Source: Bacteroidales bacterium UBA3143 (GTDB lineage: Bacteria; Bacteroidota; Bacteroidia; Bacteroidales; Dysgonomonadaceae). Taken from it: a stretch of 15,581 bases of DNA. The notes beneath the pieces were generated by a model. The model ran no database searches. It saw only the letters and a list, made by a program, of their open reading frames with translations, and was not told the DNA's origin. Positions 7,297 to 14,622 of this stretch are shown here, in pieces. How positions within the stretch are numbered: position 1 is the first letter of the stretch; each line of letters opens with the position of its first letter. The stretch spans positions 1-15,581 of the forward strand of contig DEZB01000024.1 in the NCBI GenBank assembly GCA_002364735.1, in the 5' to 3' direction. A program made the position numbers and the translations under genes.

Positions 7297-7327
7297 AAAG
7301 TGACTCCTCTATATTAATAGTCACTTT
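7297..7327 (-). terminator. Terminator of the GH-A-like gene, overlapping its stop codon
   Basis: Arms AAAGTGACT (7297-7305) and AGTCACTTT (7319-7327) form a perfect 9-bp stem with a 13-base loop. On minus the stem begins at the last codons of the gene, includes its TGA, and is followed by AATAGTGTTTTAAAATTTT. This separates the gene from tsaB. Confidence 0.6.
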
Positions 7328-8457
7328 TGTTTGACTGTAGTAATTTTTGATAGCAACTCAAAAAATGCTTTTTTACGCTCAGAACTCACTCTCCAATCAA
7401 CAGGAACCGACTGAAAACCATCTTCAAAAGGTTCATCCAGATCTGATCCTTTTTGTCCTTTTACTCTTCTAAAGTCAAAATATCCCCAGGAAGCATGAGC
7501 TTTTAATGCATTAAGCATATTATTTGCTGGCTTATCAAACTCATAGTGATCATCTTCGTTAAAAACAATGGGCATTGGTCTATATGCTTTCAGTTTCCGT
7601 GTAAGTTCCACCATCTCAGTGATTCTTTCAGGTTGTCCCACCCCATTGCCGTGCAACAAGACATAATCGGAAGATTTCACAACCTTTTCAGTGGGTATTG
7701 TATTACCATTAAAACTTGTGCTTACATAATAACGATAGCCATTTTTCTCTTTACCTTTAGCCATATCAATAAGTTCATACACTCTTTCAGCTTTTAATAT
7801 TGGGTGGCTATATCTATTATCACATTCGTTATTAATTTCAATCAGTACATTTCGATAATTGTGTTGAAACAACCAGTCAATAGTATTATTAACAGCATTA
7901 ATAACGGCTCTTTCGTTGGATAGGCGCTCATCCTGTCCAAAGTAAAACATTCCAAGAATAACCACCATCTCTAACTCATTGGCTTTATCTAAAATTCTCT
8001 CAAGCCTTTTCATGTAGTTTATTCTTAAAGTTCCGTCACTATCAAAAGCTGAATTATTCCATGGTTGGCTTTTTGAATAACCAAAAGGACTTCCCCCTTG
8101 CATGTTAAGTGTAAAAGATAACAGTCCATATTTTCGCCAAACGGTCATTGCGTCTACAAATTCATTTGTGTTTCTATCTGGGTTCCAAATGCCAGTATCT
8201 GGATATTTCCATAAATGCTGGGTTTCTGGATTTAGATCGTCAAAAATGCCTTGCACCATACGTGAATTTGGAAGTAAACCTTCCAGTGAAACTCCGTCAT
8301 ATGATACGCCTTTCAATGTTATTTCATTGTTGATATAAAAATTATCACCATGAATGGCTACAATGGTTTTGTGCGATGAACTAATACTGTATAAAGGGCT
8401 AACATAAATTAAAGTAGCCAAAAATATGATGCAAAAAGGACAGACTAAATTCTTCAT
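7321..8457 (-). CDS. Secreted glycoside hydrolase-like (clan GH-A TIM barrel) protein
   Basis: This 378-residue protein has an N-terminal hydrophobic signal sequence (CPFCIIFLATLIYVSPLYS), so it is exported. The remainder reads as a cellulase-like (beta/alpha)8 barrel. It opens with a short strand (FYINNEITLKGVSYDG); a MVVILGMFYFGQDE strand-loop follows, then NVLIEINNECDN with E211 after Asn as the likely strand-4 acid/base. VLLHGNG and then PIVFNEDDHY follow, with E301 as the likely strand-7 nucleophile. Two glutamates at these places are the clan GH-A arrangement. The substrate is unknown and the CAZy family cannot be assigned by eye; GH5-like or an unclassified relative are the choices. 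It is a single gene with its own promoter and terminator and no SusC/SusD neighbours. Confidence 0.72.
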   Translation of the reverse strand: MKNLVCPFCIIFLATLIYVSPLYSISSSHKTIVAIHGDNFYINNEITLKGVSYDGVSLEGLLPNSRMVQGIFDDLNPETQHLWKYPDTGIWNPDRNTNEFVDAMTVWRKYGLLSFTLNMQGGSPFGYSKSQPWNNSAFDSDGTLRINYMKRLERILDKANELEMVVILGMFYFGQDERLSNERAVINAVNNTIDWLFQHNYRNVLIEINNECDNRYSHPILKAERVYELIDMAKGKEKNGYRYYVSTSFNGNTIPTEKVVKSSDYVLLHGNGVGQPERITEMVELTRKLKAYRPMPIVFNEDDHYEFDKPANNMLNALKAHASWGYFDFRRVKGQKGSDLDEPFEDGFQSVPVDWRVSSERKKAFFELLSKITTVKQK

Positions 8458-8529
8458 ATGTATATAATTCTTTTAATATGGTGAATGCTTAAAATTAAAA
8501 ATTGCATTTTTCAGAGTGAGGTTAGCTTT

Positions 8530-8561
8530 TAAAGGTAAAGCGTTTTGATGTTATAACCAAA
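8530..8561 (-). promoter_or_regulatory. Candidate promoter for the GH-A-like gene
   Basis: On minus there is TTTG (8561-8558), 20 bases, then TACCTTTA (8537-8530). The -7 box departs from TAnnTTTG only at the last base. The predicted leader is about 65 nt. Confidence 0.42.
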
Positions 8562-8668
8562 CAGTACAAAAAAAAGTGAATAAGTAGAGTCTCAAATAAT
8601 TTCTCTTGTCTAATATAACATTGTACGCTTTGTTTGATAGAGATAATCTAATATTAGCTCTCAAACAG

Positions 8669-8697
8669 AAAAAAAGCTGCACCTAATACGATACAGC
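8669..8697 (-). terminator. Intrinsic terminator of the RRM gene
   Basis: On minus, GCTGTATC pairs with GGTGCAGC (eight pairs, two of them G-U) around a six-base loop, directly followed by seven T residues. It lies 37 bases after the RRM stop. A second tight inverted repeat, AGTAGTT/AACTACT at 8714-8729, sits between the stop and this terminator. Confidence 0.8.
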
Positions 8698-8733
8698 CTT
8701 ATTTTTATTAATCAGTAGTTTTAACTACTTAAA

Positions 8734-9042
8734 TTAATATCTTTCTCTGCGATCACCACCACCGCCTCTGTTGTAACCGCCACCACCACGTGGACGTTCT
8801 GTGCGAGGTCTTGCTACGGATACTGATAGAGTACGTCCGTCGTATTCTGCTCCGTTTAATTCTTCAATTGCACGTTGGCCTTCTGAATCGTCTTCCATCT
8901 CAACAAAACCGTATCCTTTTGAACGGCCTGTATCTCTGTCTGTAATAATCTTTGCTGAAGAAATAGTTCCGTATTCTTCAAATAGTTCTTTTAAATCGGC
9001 ATCGTTAATTTGATAACTTAAGCCTGCGATGAAAATGTTCAT
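8734..9042 (-). CDS. RRM-domain RNA-binding protein with Gly/Arg tail
   Basis: This protein of about 102 residues is a single RNA recognition motif followed by a short disordered tail. RNP2 is NIFIAGL at the very N-terminus and RNP1 is KGYGFVEM (about residues 41-48). The ELFEEYGTISSAKIITDRDTGRSKG segment is classic RRM. The tail (RPRTERPRGGGGYNRGGGGDRRERY) is RGG-like. I chose the ATG at 9042 because the RRM fold starts there; a TTG at 9081 would add an unlikely Phe/Tyr-rich stretch. In Bacteroides, members of this family (Rbp proteins) act as global post-transcriptional regulators, including of polysaccharide use. The gene has its own promoter, a leader of about 118 nt with a small hairpin, and a strong terminator. 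Confidence 0.92.
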   Translation of the reverse strand: MNIFIAGLSYQINDADLKELFEEYGTISSAKIITDRDTGRSKGYGFVEMEDDSEGQRAIEELNGAEYDGRTLSVSVARPRTERPRGGGGYNRGGGGDRRERY

Positions 9043-9076
9043 GTAATAAAAATTAAATAAGTAAAAATTGAATTTG

Positions 9077-9091
9077 TGCAAAAGATTTGCA
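9077..9091 (-). promoter_or_regulatory. Small hairpin in the RRM mRNA leader
   Basis: TGCAAA and TTTGCA form a perfect six-base inverted repeat around a three-base loop, 35 bases before the RRM start and inside the predicted leader. It may be an RNA-binding or autoregulatory site, but this is inference from position only. Confidence 0.35.
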
Positions 9092-9165
9092 TCAGGAAGG
9101 TGAAAAAGGACTTAACAATATTGAGAAGAAACCAAATACCATGCTGTAGAAAAACTAATGCCTCA

Positions 9166-9195
9166 CAAAGATATAAATAAATTTATACTATCAAA
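9166..9195 (-). promoter_or_regulatory. Promoter of the RRM gene
   Basis: On minus, TTTG (9195-9192), 18 bases, then TATCTTTG (9173-9166). A second TTTG at 9199-9196 gives a 22-base spacing. The -7 box is the exact Bacteroidota consensus. Transcription would start near 9160, leaving a leader of about 118 nt. Confidence 0.6.
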
Positions 9196-9279
9196 CAAAT
9201 TACATGTGTATTTTTATAGAGTTTTGTTTTTTATACATATAAATGCGCTAAAAGTGAGGATTTCAAACAATCTAAAAAT

Positions 9280-9323
9280 AAAAAAAGAATGCGTTGAAAA
9301 CTATCAAACGTATTCTTTTTTTT
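9280..9323 (-). terminator. Intrinsic terminator of dcp
   Basis: GAATGCGTTGA pairs with TCAAACGTATTC with one G-U pair and one bulged base. It is flanked by an A-run (from 9280) and a T-run (9316-9323), so it can work on both strands. It starts 25 bases after the dcp stop and precedes the RRM promoter region by over 100 bases. Confidence 0.82.
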
Positions 9324-9347
9324 AATATTTCGATATATAGTGTTGTT

Positions 9348-11447
9348 TTATTGCGTAATGCCTGTTCTTTCTAACAAAGCAGAAACAGTTGGCTCACTTC
9401 CTTTAAATTTTATATAGAGCTCCATTGGATCGGCAGTATTGCCTTTTTCTAATATATTCTCTCTAAAAGATTGTGCAGTTTCTTTATTAAAGATGCCATT
9501 TTTCTTGAAAACCGAAAAAGCATCTGCATCTAACACTTCAGCCCATTTATAACTATAGTATCCAGCAGCATAACCACCCGAAAAGATATGACCAAATGCT
9601 GTTGACATACTCGCCTCGGGCACCACTGGAAGAAGTTGAACTGGTTGCATTGCTTTCTGTTCGAATTGGCGAATATCAAAAGTTTCAGCTTTATCTAATG
9701 TGTGCCACGCCATATCTAAGTAGCCAAATGATAACTGACGCAATGTTCCATATCCAACATTATAGTTTGACGCATCAATTATTTTCTGCACCAACTCAAC
9801 AGGCATTTTCTCTCCCGTTTGATAGTGGAAAGCAAACTTATCAAGGTACTCTTTCTCCACCAACCAGTTTTCCATTATTTGCGATGGAAGTTCTACAAAA
9901 TCGCGGTATACACTCGTTCCTGATAAACTCTCGTAAGTTGTTTTGGCCAACATTCCATGAAGTGCATGACCAAACTCGTGCAGAAAAGTATTTACTTCGT
10001 CGAATGTTAATAAAGCAGGTTTTGAATCTGTTGGTCGTGTAAAATTCATTACAATGGAAATATGTGGACGTGAATCAATGCCATATTTCATAAACTGACC
10101 TTTATAAGAAGTCATCCAAGCACCCGACTGTTTGCCATCGCGGGGATGAAAGTCTGTAAAAAGAACGGCAACAAAATTATTGTTCTCATCAACCACATCA
10201 AATGCCTCAACTTCCGAATGATATACAGGAATTTCATTGTTCTTTACAAACTTGAGTCCATATAAATCTGTAGCCAAACCAAACACTCCTTTTTTCACAT
10301 TCTCCAGTTCGAAATAAGGACGCGTCAACTCATCGTTCAAGTCAAATCGTGCATCCTTCAGTTTGTCAGCATAGAAAGTCCAATCCCAAGGTTGAATATC
10401 CATTGGCTTGCCTTCCATTTCGGATGCAAACTTTTTAATATCGTCAACTTCTGCTTTTGCAACAGGAAGATATGCCTCTGAGAGTTGGTTCAACAGGTCA
10501 TAAACACTATTTGCATTTTTCGCCATGCGATGTTTAAGTGCATAAGCTGCAAAATTATCGTAGCCAAGCAATTTAGCAATCTCCAAACGCAGTTTCACAA
10601 TTTCTTGCACATTCTCTTGATTGTCAAACTCTCCACCTTTCACATTCTTTGTGTTATAGGCCATATATAGCTTTTCGCGCAAATTACGTTGTGTTGAATA
10701 TTTCATAAAGCCAATATAGCTTGGAGCAGACAAGTCAAACATCCAGCCCTCTTTGTCTTTCGATTTAGCTTTTGCAACCGCAGCATCTAAAACACTTTCG
10801 GGCAATCCTGCAAGATCTGCTTCATCAGTAAGCAGCATATTGTACTTGATGGTCTCTTTCAAATTGTTTTGACCAAAGTCAAGTGTTCTTTTGCTCAACT
10901 TCATCGACAGTTTACGATAAGTGTCTTTGTCCTTGTCTGACAAGTTTGCACCACTACTTTCGAAGCCTTGGTATACTTTTTCAGTCAAACGTATTTGTTC
11001 TGGATTCAGGTCTGACGTAAGTCTATTTTCATAAACGTTTTTTACTTTCTTAAAAAGCTTTTCGTTCAAATTAATATTGTTGCCATGTTCTGATAATTTT
11101 GGACTTAACCCTTGCGATAGCTCCATCATCTCGTCGTTGCTATCAGCACTGAGCATATTGAAGAACACATTGCTGACCTTATCCAGTAAATCTCCCGAAT
11201 ACTCCATAGCTTCAATGGTGTTTTGAAACGTAGCAGGCTCACTATTCTCTACTATTAAATCGATTTCTTTCTGATGCTCTTCGATCCCCTTTTCGAAAGC
11301 TGGAACAAAATGCTCGGTTTTTATTTTATCGAATGGAGGAGTTCCATGAGGTGTGTTATACTTTGCGTAAAACGGATTTGTTTGCGCACTTGTTGGTGAA
11401 ATTAATATTGACATAAAAAATAATTGTATAAATAATATTTTGCTCAT
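9348..11447 (-). CDS. dcp: Secreted M3-family metallopeptidase (peptidyl-dipeptidase Dcp type)
   Basis: This 699-residue zinc peptidase is of the thimet oligopeptidase/Dcp family, which removes dipeptides or cleaves short peptides. The catalytic motif is HEFGHALHG, with H490, E491 and H494. The third ligand is probably E519 in FVELPSQIMENW. The family segments PFDKIKTEHFVPAFE (N-terminus) and FGHIFSGGYAAGYYSYKWAEVLDADAF (C-terminus) are present. The length fits E. coli Dcp (about 680) plus a signal peptide. The start at 11447 gives MSKILFIQLFFMSILISPTSA|Q, a clear Sec signal, so it acts in the periplasm. A GTG at 11570 would bury the signal and is rejected. It probably supplies amino acids from peptides. 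It is divergent from phoH and ends in a strong terminator. Confidence 0.93.
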   Translation of the reverse strand: MSKILFIQLFFMSILISPTSAQTNPFYAKYNTPHGTPPFDKIKTEHFVPAFEKGIEEHQKEIDLIVENSEPATFQNTIEAMEYSGDLLDKVSNVFFNMLSADSNDEMMELSQGLSPKLSEHGNNINLNEKLFKKVKNVYENRLTSDLNPEQIRLTEKVYQGFESSGANLSDKDKDTYRKLSMKLSKRTLDFGQNNLKETIKYNMLLTDEADLAGLPESVLDAAVAKAKSKDKEGWMFDLSAPSYIGFMKYSTQRNLREKLYMAYNTKNVKGGEFDNQENVQEIVKLRLEIAKLLGYDNFAAYALKHRMAKNANSVYDLLNQLSEAYLPVAKAEVDDIKKFASEMEGKPMDIQPWDWTFYADKLKDARFDLNDELTRPYFELENVKKGVFGLATDLYGLKFVKNNEIPVYHSEVEAFDVVDENNNFVAVLFTDFHPRDGKQSGAWMTSYKGQFMKYGIDSRPHISIVMNFTRPTDSKPALLTFDEVNTFLHEFGHALHGMLAKTTYESLSGTSVYRDFVELPSQIMENWLVEKEYLDKFAFHYQTGEKMPVELVQKIIDASNYNVGYGTLRQLSFGYLDMAWHTLDKAETFDIRQFEQKAMQPVQLLPVVPEASMSTAFGHIFSGGYAAGYYSYKWAEVLDADAFSVFKKNGIFNKETAQSFRENILEKGNTADPMELYIKFKGSEPTVSALLERTGITQ

Positions 11448-11478
11448 AGCAATCTTTAGTTTAAAATGTAACTGAACG

Positions 11479-11486
11479 CAAAGATA
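11479..11486 (-). promoter_or_regulatory. Candidate -7 box for dcp
   Basis: On minus, TATCTTTG matches the consensus exactly and lies 31 bases before the ATG at 11447, giving a leader of about 25 nt. No clear -33 TTTG is seen at standard spacing. Its position supports the downstream start chosen for dcp. Confidence 0.5.
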
Positions 11487-11630
11487 CATTATTATAGAAT
11501 ATAGGAGATAGCTTACAACAGAGTTTTTTTCATACAATATTTGGATTGGATAAAAACAATAATAATCCACTTGACAAAAAAAGAGTTCGTTTTTATTGGG
11601 CTATATGGATAACGGTGTTAAAAAAAATAT

Positions 11631-11638
11631 TATCTTTG
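11631..11638 (+). promoter_or_regulatory. Candidate -7 box for phoH
   Basis: TATCTTTG on plus, 50 bases before the ATG at 11689, is an exact match. The -33 region is not convincing. It is divergent from the dcp -7 box with 144 bases between them, enough room for independent promoters. Confidence 0.5.
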
Positions 11639-11688
11639 CTTTACACAGTATGTATATTACATGCAACTAACCTAAACAATTTAAATGA

Positions 11689-13020
11689 ATGAATATGGGA
11701 AGCAAGAAAAACTTCATATTAGACACAAACGTTATACTCCATGACTACAAATGTTTAGACAATTTTGAAGAAAATGATATTTACATCCCCTTTGTGGTGT
11801 TAGAAGAACTGGACAAGTTTAAAAAAGGGAGTGAGCAAATCAACTTCAATGCACGCGCCTTTGTGCGTGAGTTAGATGACCTGACAGATGATGACCTTTT
11901 CGAGAAAGGTGCCGAACTGGGTGTGGGTAGAGGTAGACTTTACATAGTGAACATACCTGGATATCATCCTAAAATGGCAGAAGCTTTCCCTGAAAAAACT
12001 CCCGATCATCGAATTCTTTCTACTTTTATAGGGATAACCGAAAAACAACCCGAAACAAAAACAATTTTAGTAACCAAAGACATCAACCTGCGCATGAAAG
12101 CACGCTCATTGGGTCTTTTGGTTGAAGATTATATTACTGACAAAGTTGTAAATGTAGATGCTTTCTCCGATAAAGAATTAGAGATAGAAGGTATAGACGG
12201 AGACTTAATTGATGAATTATACAGCAAGTCGCACGGCATACCAATTGATGATTTCAACTTTGATGTATCGCTAGATCCTAATCAATGCTTTATTCTGAAA
12301 AGTGAACGCAACAGTATATTAGTGCGCAATAACCCGTTTACAGGTCGCATTGAAAAAATAGTAAAAAGCGCCAACTTTGGCATTCAAGCACGTAACGCAG
12401 AACAAGCTTTTGCATTTGAAGTTTTAAACGATCCACAAATTAAATTAGTGGGAGTGACTGGAAAAGCAGGTACGGGTAAAACCCTGTTGGCATTAGCAGC
12501 AGCACTGAATCAAAACAAACAGTACACACAAATATTATTGGCTCGCCCCATCGTATCTTTGTCTAACAAAGATTTAGGTTTCTTACCCGGTGATGAAAAG
12601 CAGAAAATGGCCCCCTACATGCAACCGCTTTATGATAACCTGAAAGTAATTAAAGCACAACTCTCCAGTAGTAATCCCGATTTGAAAACACTGGAAGATA
12701 TGGAGAAATCGAAGCAGTTAGAAATTGAAGCTTTGGCCTACATTCGCGGACGAAGTCTTAACGACACTTACTGCATTATTGATGAAGCGCAAAACCTTAC
12801 ACCCCATGAAGTAAAAACAATTATCACACGTGCTGGTGAAGGAACAAAGATGGTGTTTACGGGCGACTTGCAACAGATAGACTCCCCTTACTTGGATGCA
12901 CAATCCAACGGACTGGCGTATATGATTGACAAAATGAAAGGACAAAACATATTCGGTCACGTTAATCTTGTAAAAGGCGAACGAAGCGAACTGTCTGAAT
13001 TGGCCAGCAATTTGCTGTAG
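11689..13020 (+). CDS. PIN-PhoH fusion ATPase (PhoH2 type)
   Basis: This 443-residue protein joins an N-terminal PIN ribonuclease domain (about 8-140) to a C-terminal PhoH ATPase domain (about 235-440). PIN acidic residues are visible: D12 in FILDTNVILHD, E39/E40 in VVLEELD, D in TPDHRIL and D in TKDINLR. The ATPase has Walker A GKAGTGKT (258-265) and Walker B CIIDEAQN (D365, E366), followed by FTGDLQQID, the usual sensor segment. PhoH2 proteins studied in mycobacteria are ATP-dependent RNA helicase/RNases. There an antitoxin-like gene precedes phoH2; no such small gene is seen here, where the nearest upstream gene is divergent dcp. An ATG six bases downstream is an alternative start. The gene ends at a strong terminator. 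Confidence 0.93.
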   Translation: MNMGSKKNFILDTNVILHDYKCLDNFEENDIYIPFVVLEELDKFKKGSEQINFNARAFVRELDDLTDDDLFEKGAELGVGRGRLYIVNIPGYHPKMAEAFPEKTPDHRILSTFIGITEKQPETKTILVTKDINLRMKARSLGLLVEDYITDKVVNVDAFSDKELEIEGIDGDLIDELYSKSHGIPIDDFNFDVSLDPNQCFILKSERNSILVRNNPFTGRIEKIVKSANFGIQARNAEQAFAFEVLNDPQIKLVGVTGKAGTGKTLLALAAALNQNKQYTQILLARPIVSLSNKDLGFLPGDEKQKMAPYMQPLYDNLKVIKAQLSSSNPDLKTLEDMEKSKQLEIEALAYIRGRSLNDTYCIIDEAQNLTPHEVKTIITRAGEGTKMVFTGDLQQIDSPYLDAQSNGLAYMIDKMKGQNIFGHVNLVKGERSELSELASNLL

Positions 13021-13058
13021 ACAATGAACTGATAGACAATATAAAGAACTTAATAAAG

Positions 13059-13096
13059 AAGCTGTCTCAATATCTATTTTTGAGGCAGCTTTTTTA
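13059..13096 (+). terminator. Intrinsic terminator of phoH
   Basis: AAGCTGTCTCA (13059-13069) pairs with TGAGGCAGCTT (13081-13091) over 11 positions including one G-U, followed by a T-run to 13095. It lies 39 bases after the phoH stop. Confidence 0.85.
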
Positions 13097-13159
13097 TTGA
13101 CACCTAAAAAAATTTAAAAATCTAATGTTATAATAAAGCCTTAACAATAAAAAAATGTG

Positions 13160-13167
13160 TAGTTTTG
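13160..13167 (+). promoter_or_regulatory. Candidate -7 box for the symporter gene
   Basis: TAGTTTTG fits TAnnTTTG, 53 bases before the ATG at 13221. No -33 box is evident, so confidence is moderate to low. The preceding terminator argues that the symporter needs its own promoter. Confidence 0.38.
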
Positions 13168-13220
13168 CCAACACTATAAATTTAAAAGAACACTAAGTAT
13201 AATAATTAATCACTCCAACC

Positions 13221-14414
13221 ATGAGATTGAAATTTCGACCTGGCTTATTAGCAAAAGTAATTATTGCAATAATTACGGGTATTTTGGCATCATTGTTTTT
13301 CCCCCTGTGGACAACAAGAATATTTGTAACCATCACAGGTATATTTTCGAGTTTTCTCTCATTCATTATTCCCCTAATCATACTTGGACTGGTTGCTCCT
13401 GGTATTGCCGATTTAGGCAAAGGTGCTGGCAAGCTACTGGGCATAACTGCTCTCATTGCTTACGGATCTACAATTCTGGCAGGATTTTTCTCTTATTTCA
13501 CCACCCGATGGTCTTTACCCATGCTACTTTCTGCACAAGAACTAACCAAAGGAAGTACTTTGAGTTTTGTAGAAACAGTTACTTCTTTTTTCATCATAGA
13601 TATGCCTCCACTCATGAGTGTCACCACCTCCCTCATTCTTGCATTTGTTATTGGGTTGGGCGTAGCTGCAATTGATGGTGACAAAACAAAAGTTTTATTA
13701 AAAGAATTCAGAGAAATTATTATCCTTGTTATTGAAAAAGCAATCATCCCTCTACTCCCTCTTTATATCTTTGGCATATTTATTAAAATTGGTGCAGAAG
13801 GACAAGTAGCTCTTGTGCTTGGATTATTCTTCAAAGTCATCATTGTAATATTTGTCATGCACATTTTGTGGCTGTTGTTTCAGTTTGTTACTGCAGGAGC
13901 CATCACCAAAAAAAACCCATTAAAAGCACTCATCACAATGTTGCCCGCATACATGACAGCGCTTGGAACCCAATCGTCAGCCGCAACAATTCCTGTTACA
14001 CTTATGCAAGCAAAAAGAAATGGTGTTGACGAAGATGTAGCCGACTTTGTAATTCCTTTGTGTGCTACAATACACCTATCGGGTAGTATGCTCAAAATTG
14101 TAGCATGTGCTTATGCCATTATGTTTATGACTGGCATGAGTGCAGACACCGAGATGTTCGCTGGCTTCATCATGATGCTTGGTATCACTATGATAGCCGC
14201 TCCTGGGGTTCCTGGTGGTGCTATTATGGCAGCAATTGCTTTGTTGCAATCGATGCTTGGTTTTGACGAAACACTCACAGGATTAATGATAGCACTTTAT
14301 ATTACCATGGATAGTTTTGGAACGGCTTGCAATGTAACGGGCGATGGTGCTATTGCAATGGTGATGAGCAAGGTGAATAGGAGATTGAAGAAAAACTCTT
14401 ATAGTAAACTCTAA
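13221..14414 (+). CDS. Divergent dicarboxylate/amino acid:cation symporter family transporter
   Basis: This 397-residue inner-membrane protein has about eight hydrophobic helices and two hairpin-like segments, in the style of GltP/DctA/SstT transporters. HP1 is GTQSSAATIPVT (from residue 249), TM7 has HLSGS (285-289), HP2 has APGVPGGAIM, and TM8 has MDSFGTACNVTGDGA (from 363). Compared with GltPh from memory, the TM8 aspartate (D364) and the NVTGD aspartate (D375) are kept. The HP1 arginine is Gln251, the substrate-binding TM8 arginine is Gly367, and the NMDGT motif is HLSGS. This argues against acidic amino acids or dicarboxylates as the main substrate and suggests altered cation coupling. 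The actual substrate is unknown. It is a single gene between two terminators. Confidence 0.85.
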   Translation: MRLKFRPGLLAKVIIAIITGILASLFFPLWTTRIFVTITGIFSSFLSFIIPLIILGLVAPGIADLGKGAGKLLGITALIAYGSTILAGFFSYFTTRWSLPMLLSAQELTKGSTLSFVETVTSFFIIDMPPLMSVTTSLILAFVIGLGVAAIDGDKTKVLLKEFREIIILVIEKAIIPLLPLYIFGIFIKIGAEGQVALVLGLFFKVIIVIFVMHILWLLFQFVTAGAITKKNPLKALITMLPAYMTALGTQSSAATIPVTLMQAKRNGVDEDVADFVIPLCATIHLSGSMLKIVACAYAIMFMTGMSADTEMFAGFIMMLGITMIAAPGVPGGAIMAAIALLQSMLGFDETLTGLMIALYITMDSFGTACNVTGDGAIAMVMSKVNRRLKKNSYSKL

Positions 14415-14563
14415 AATTGTCCTCCTAATAATTAATAAAAAAGCAGCCATTAAAAACTAAAATATAGCAACCTTTAGCTTAAATCTTGGCAATTATTTTA
14501 CTTATTAGTTTGTAAGATTTAAAAGTTCGTAATCCTCATCTTTAACTCTCAGTTATAACCCAT

Positions 14564-14600
14564 AAAAAAAACCTTCAAGATTAATCTTGAAGGTTTTTTT
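14564..14600. terminator. Perfect-palindrome bidirectional terminator
   Basis: CCTTCAAGAT-TA-ATCTTGAAGG forms a perfect stem flanked by eight A residues on the left and seven T residues on the right, a palindrome of 36 bases in all. It lies between the convergent symporter and isomerase-like genes, 22 bases from the latter's stop, and can terminate both. Confidence 0.9.
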
Positions 14601-14622
14601 ATACTACAATTGTAAAAGTATA

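Noticed and set aside
9043..9081. Possible 13-residue extension of the RRM protein from a TTG.
   Set aside because: RNP2 begins directly at the ATG at 9042, and the extension is a Phe/Tyr-rich artefact of AT-rich leader DNA.
9596..10042. 148-codon plus-strand frame inside dcp.
   Set aside because: It is antisense to the M3 peptidase active-site region and reflects the codon pattern of that gene.
11448..11570. Possible 41-residue N-terminal extension of dcp from a GTG.
   Set aside because: The extension would hide a clear signal peptide, and a consensus -7 box lies inside it at 11479-11486.
14479..14522. Inverted repeat TTAAATCTT/AAGATTTAA downstream of the symporter gene.
   Set aside because: The loop is 27 bases and the arms are AT-only, so it is weak; the perfect palindrome at 14564-14600 explains termination.
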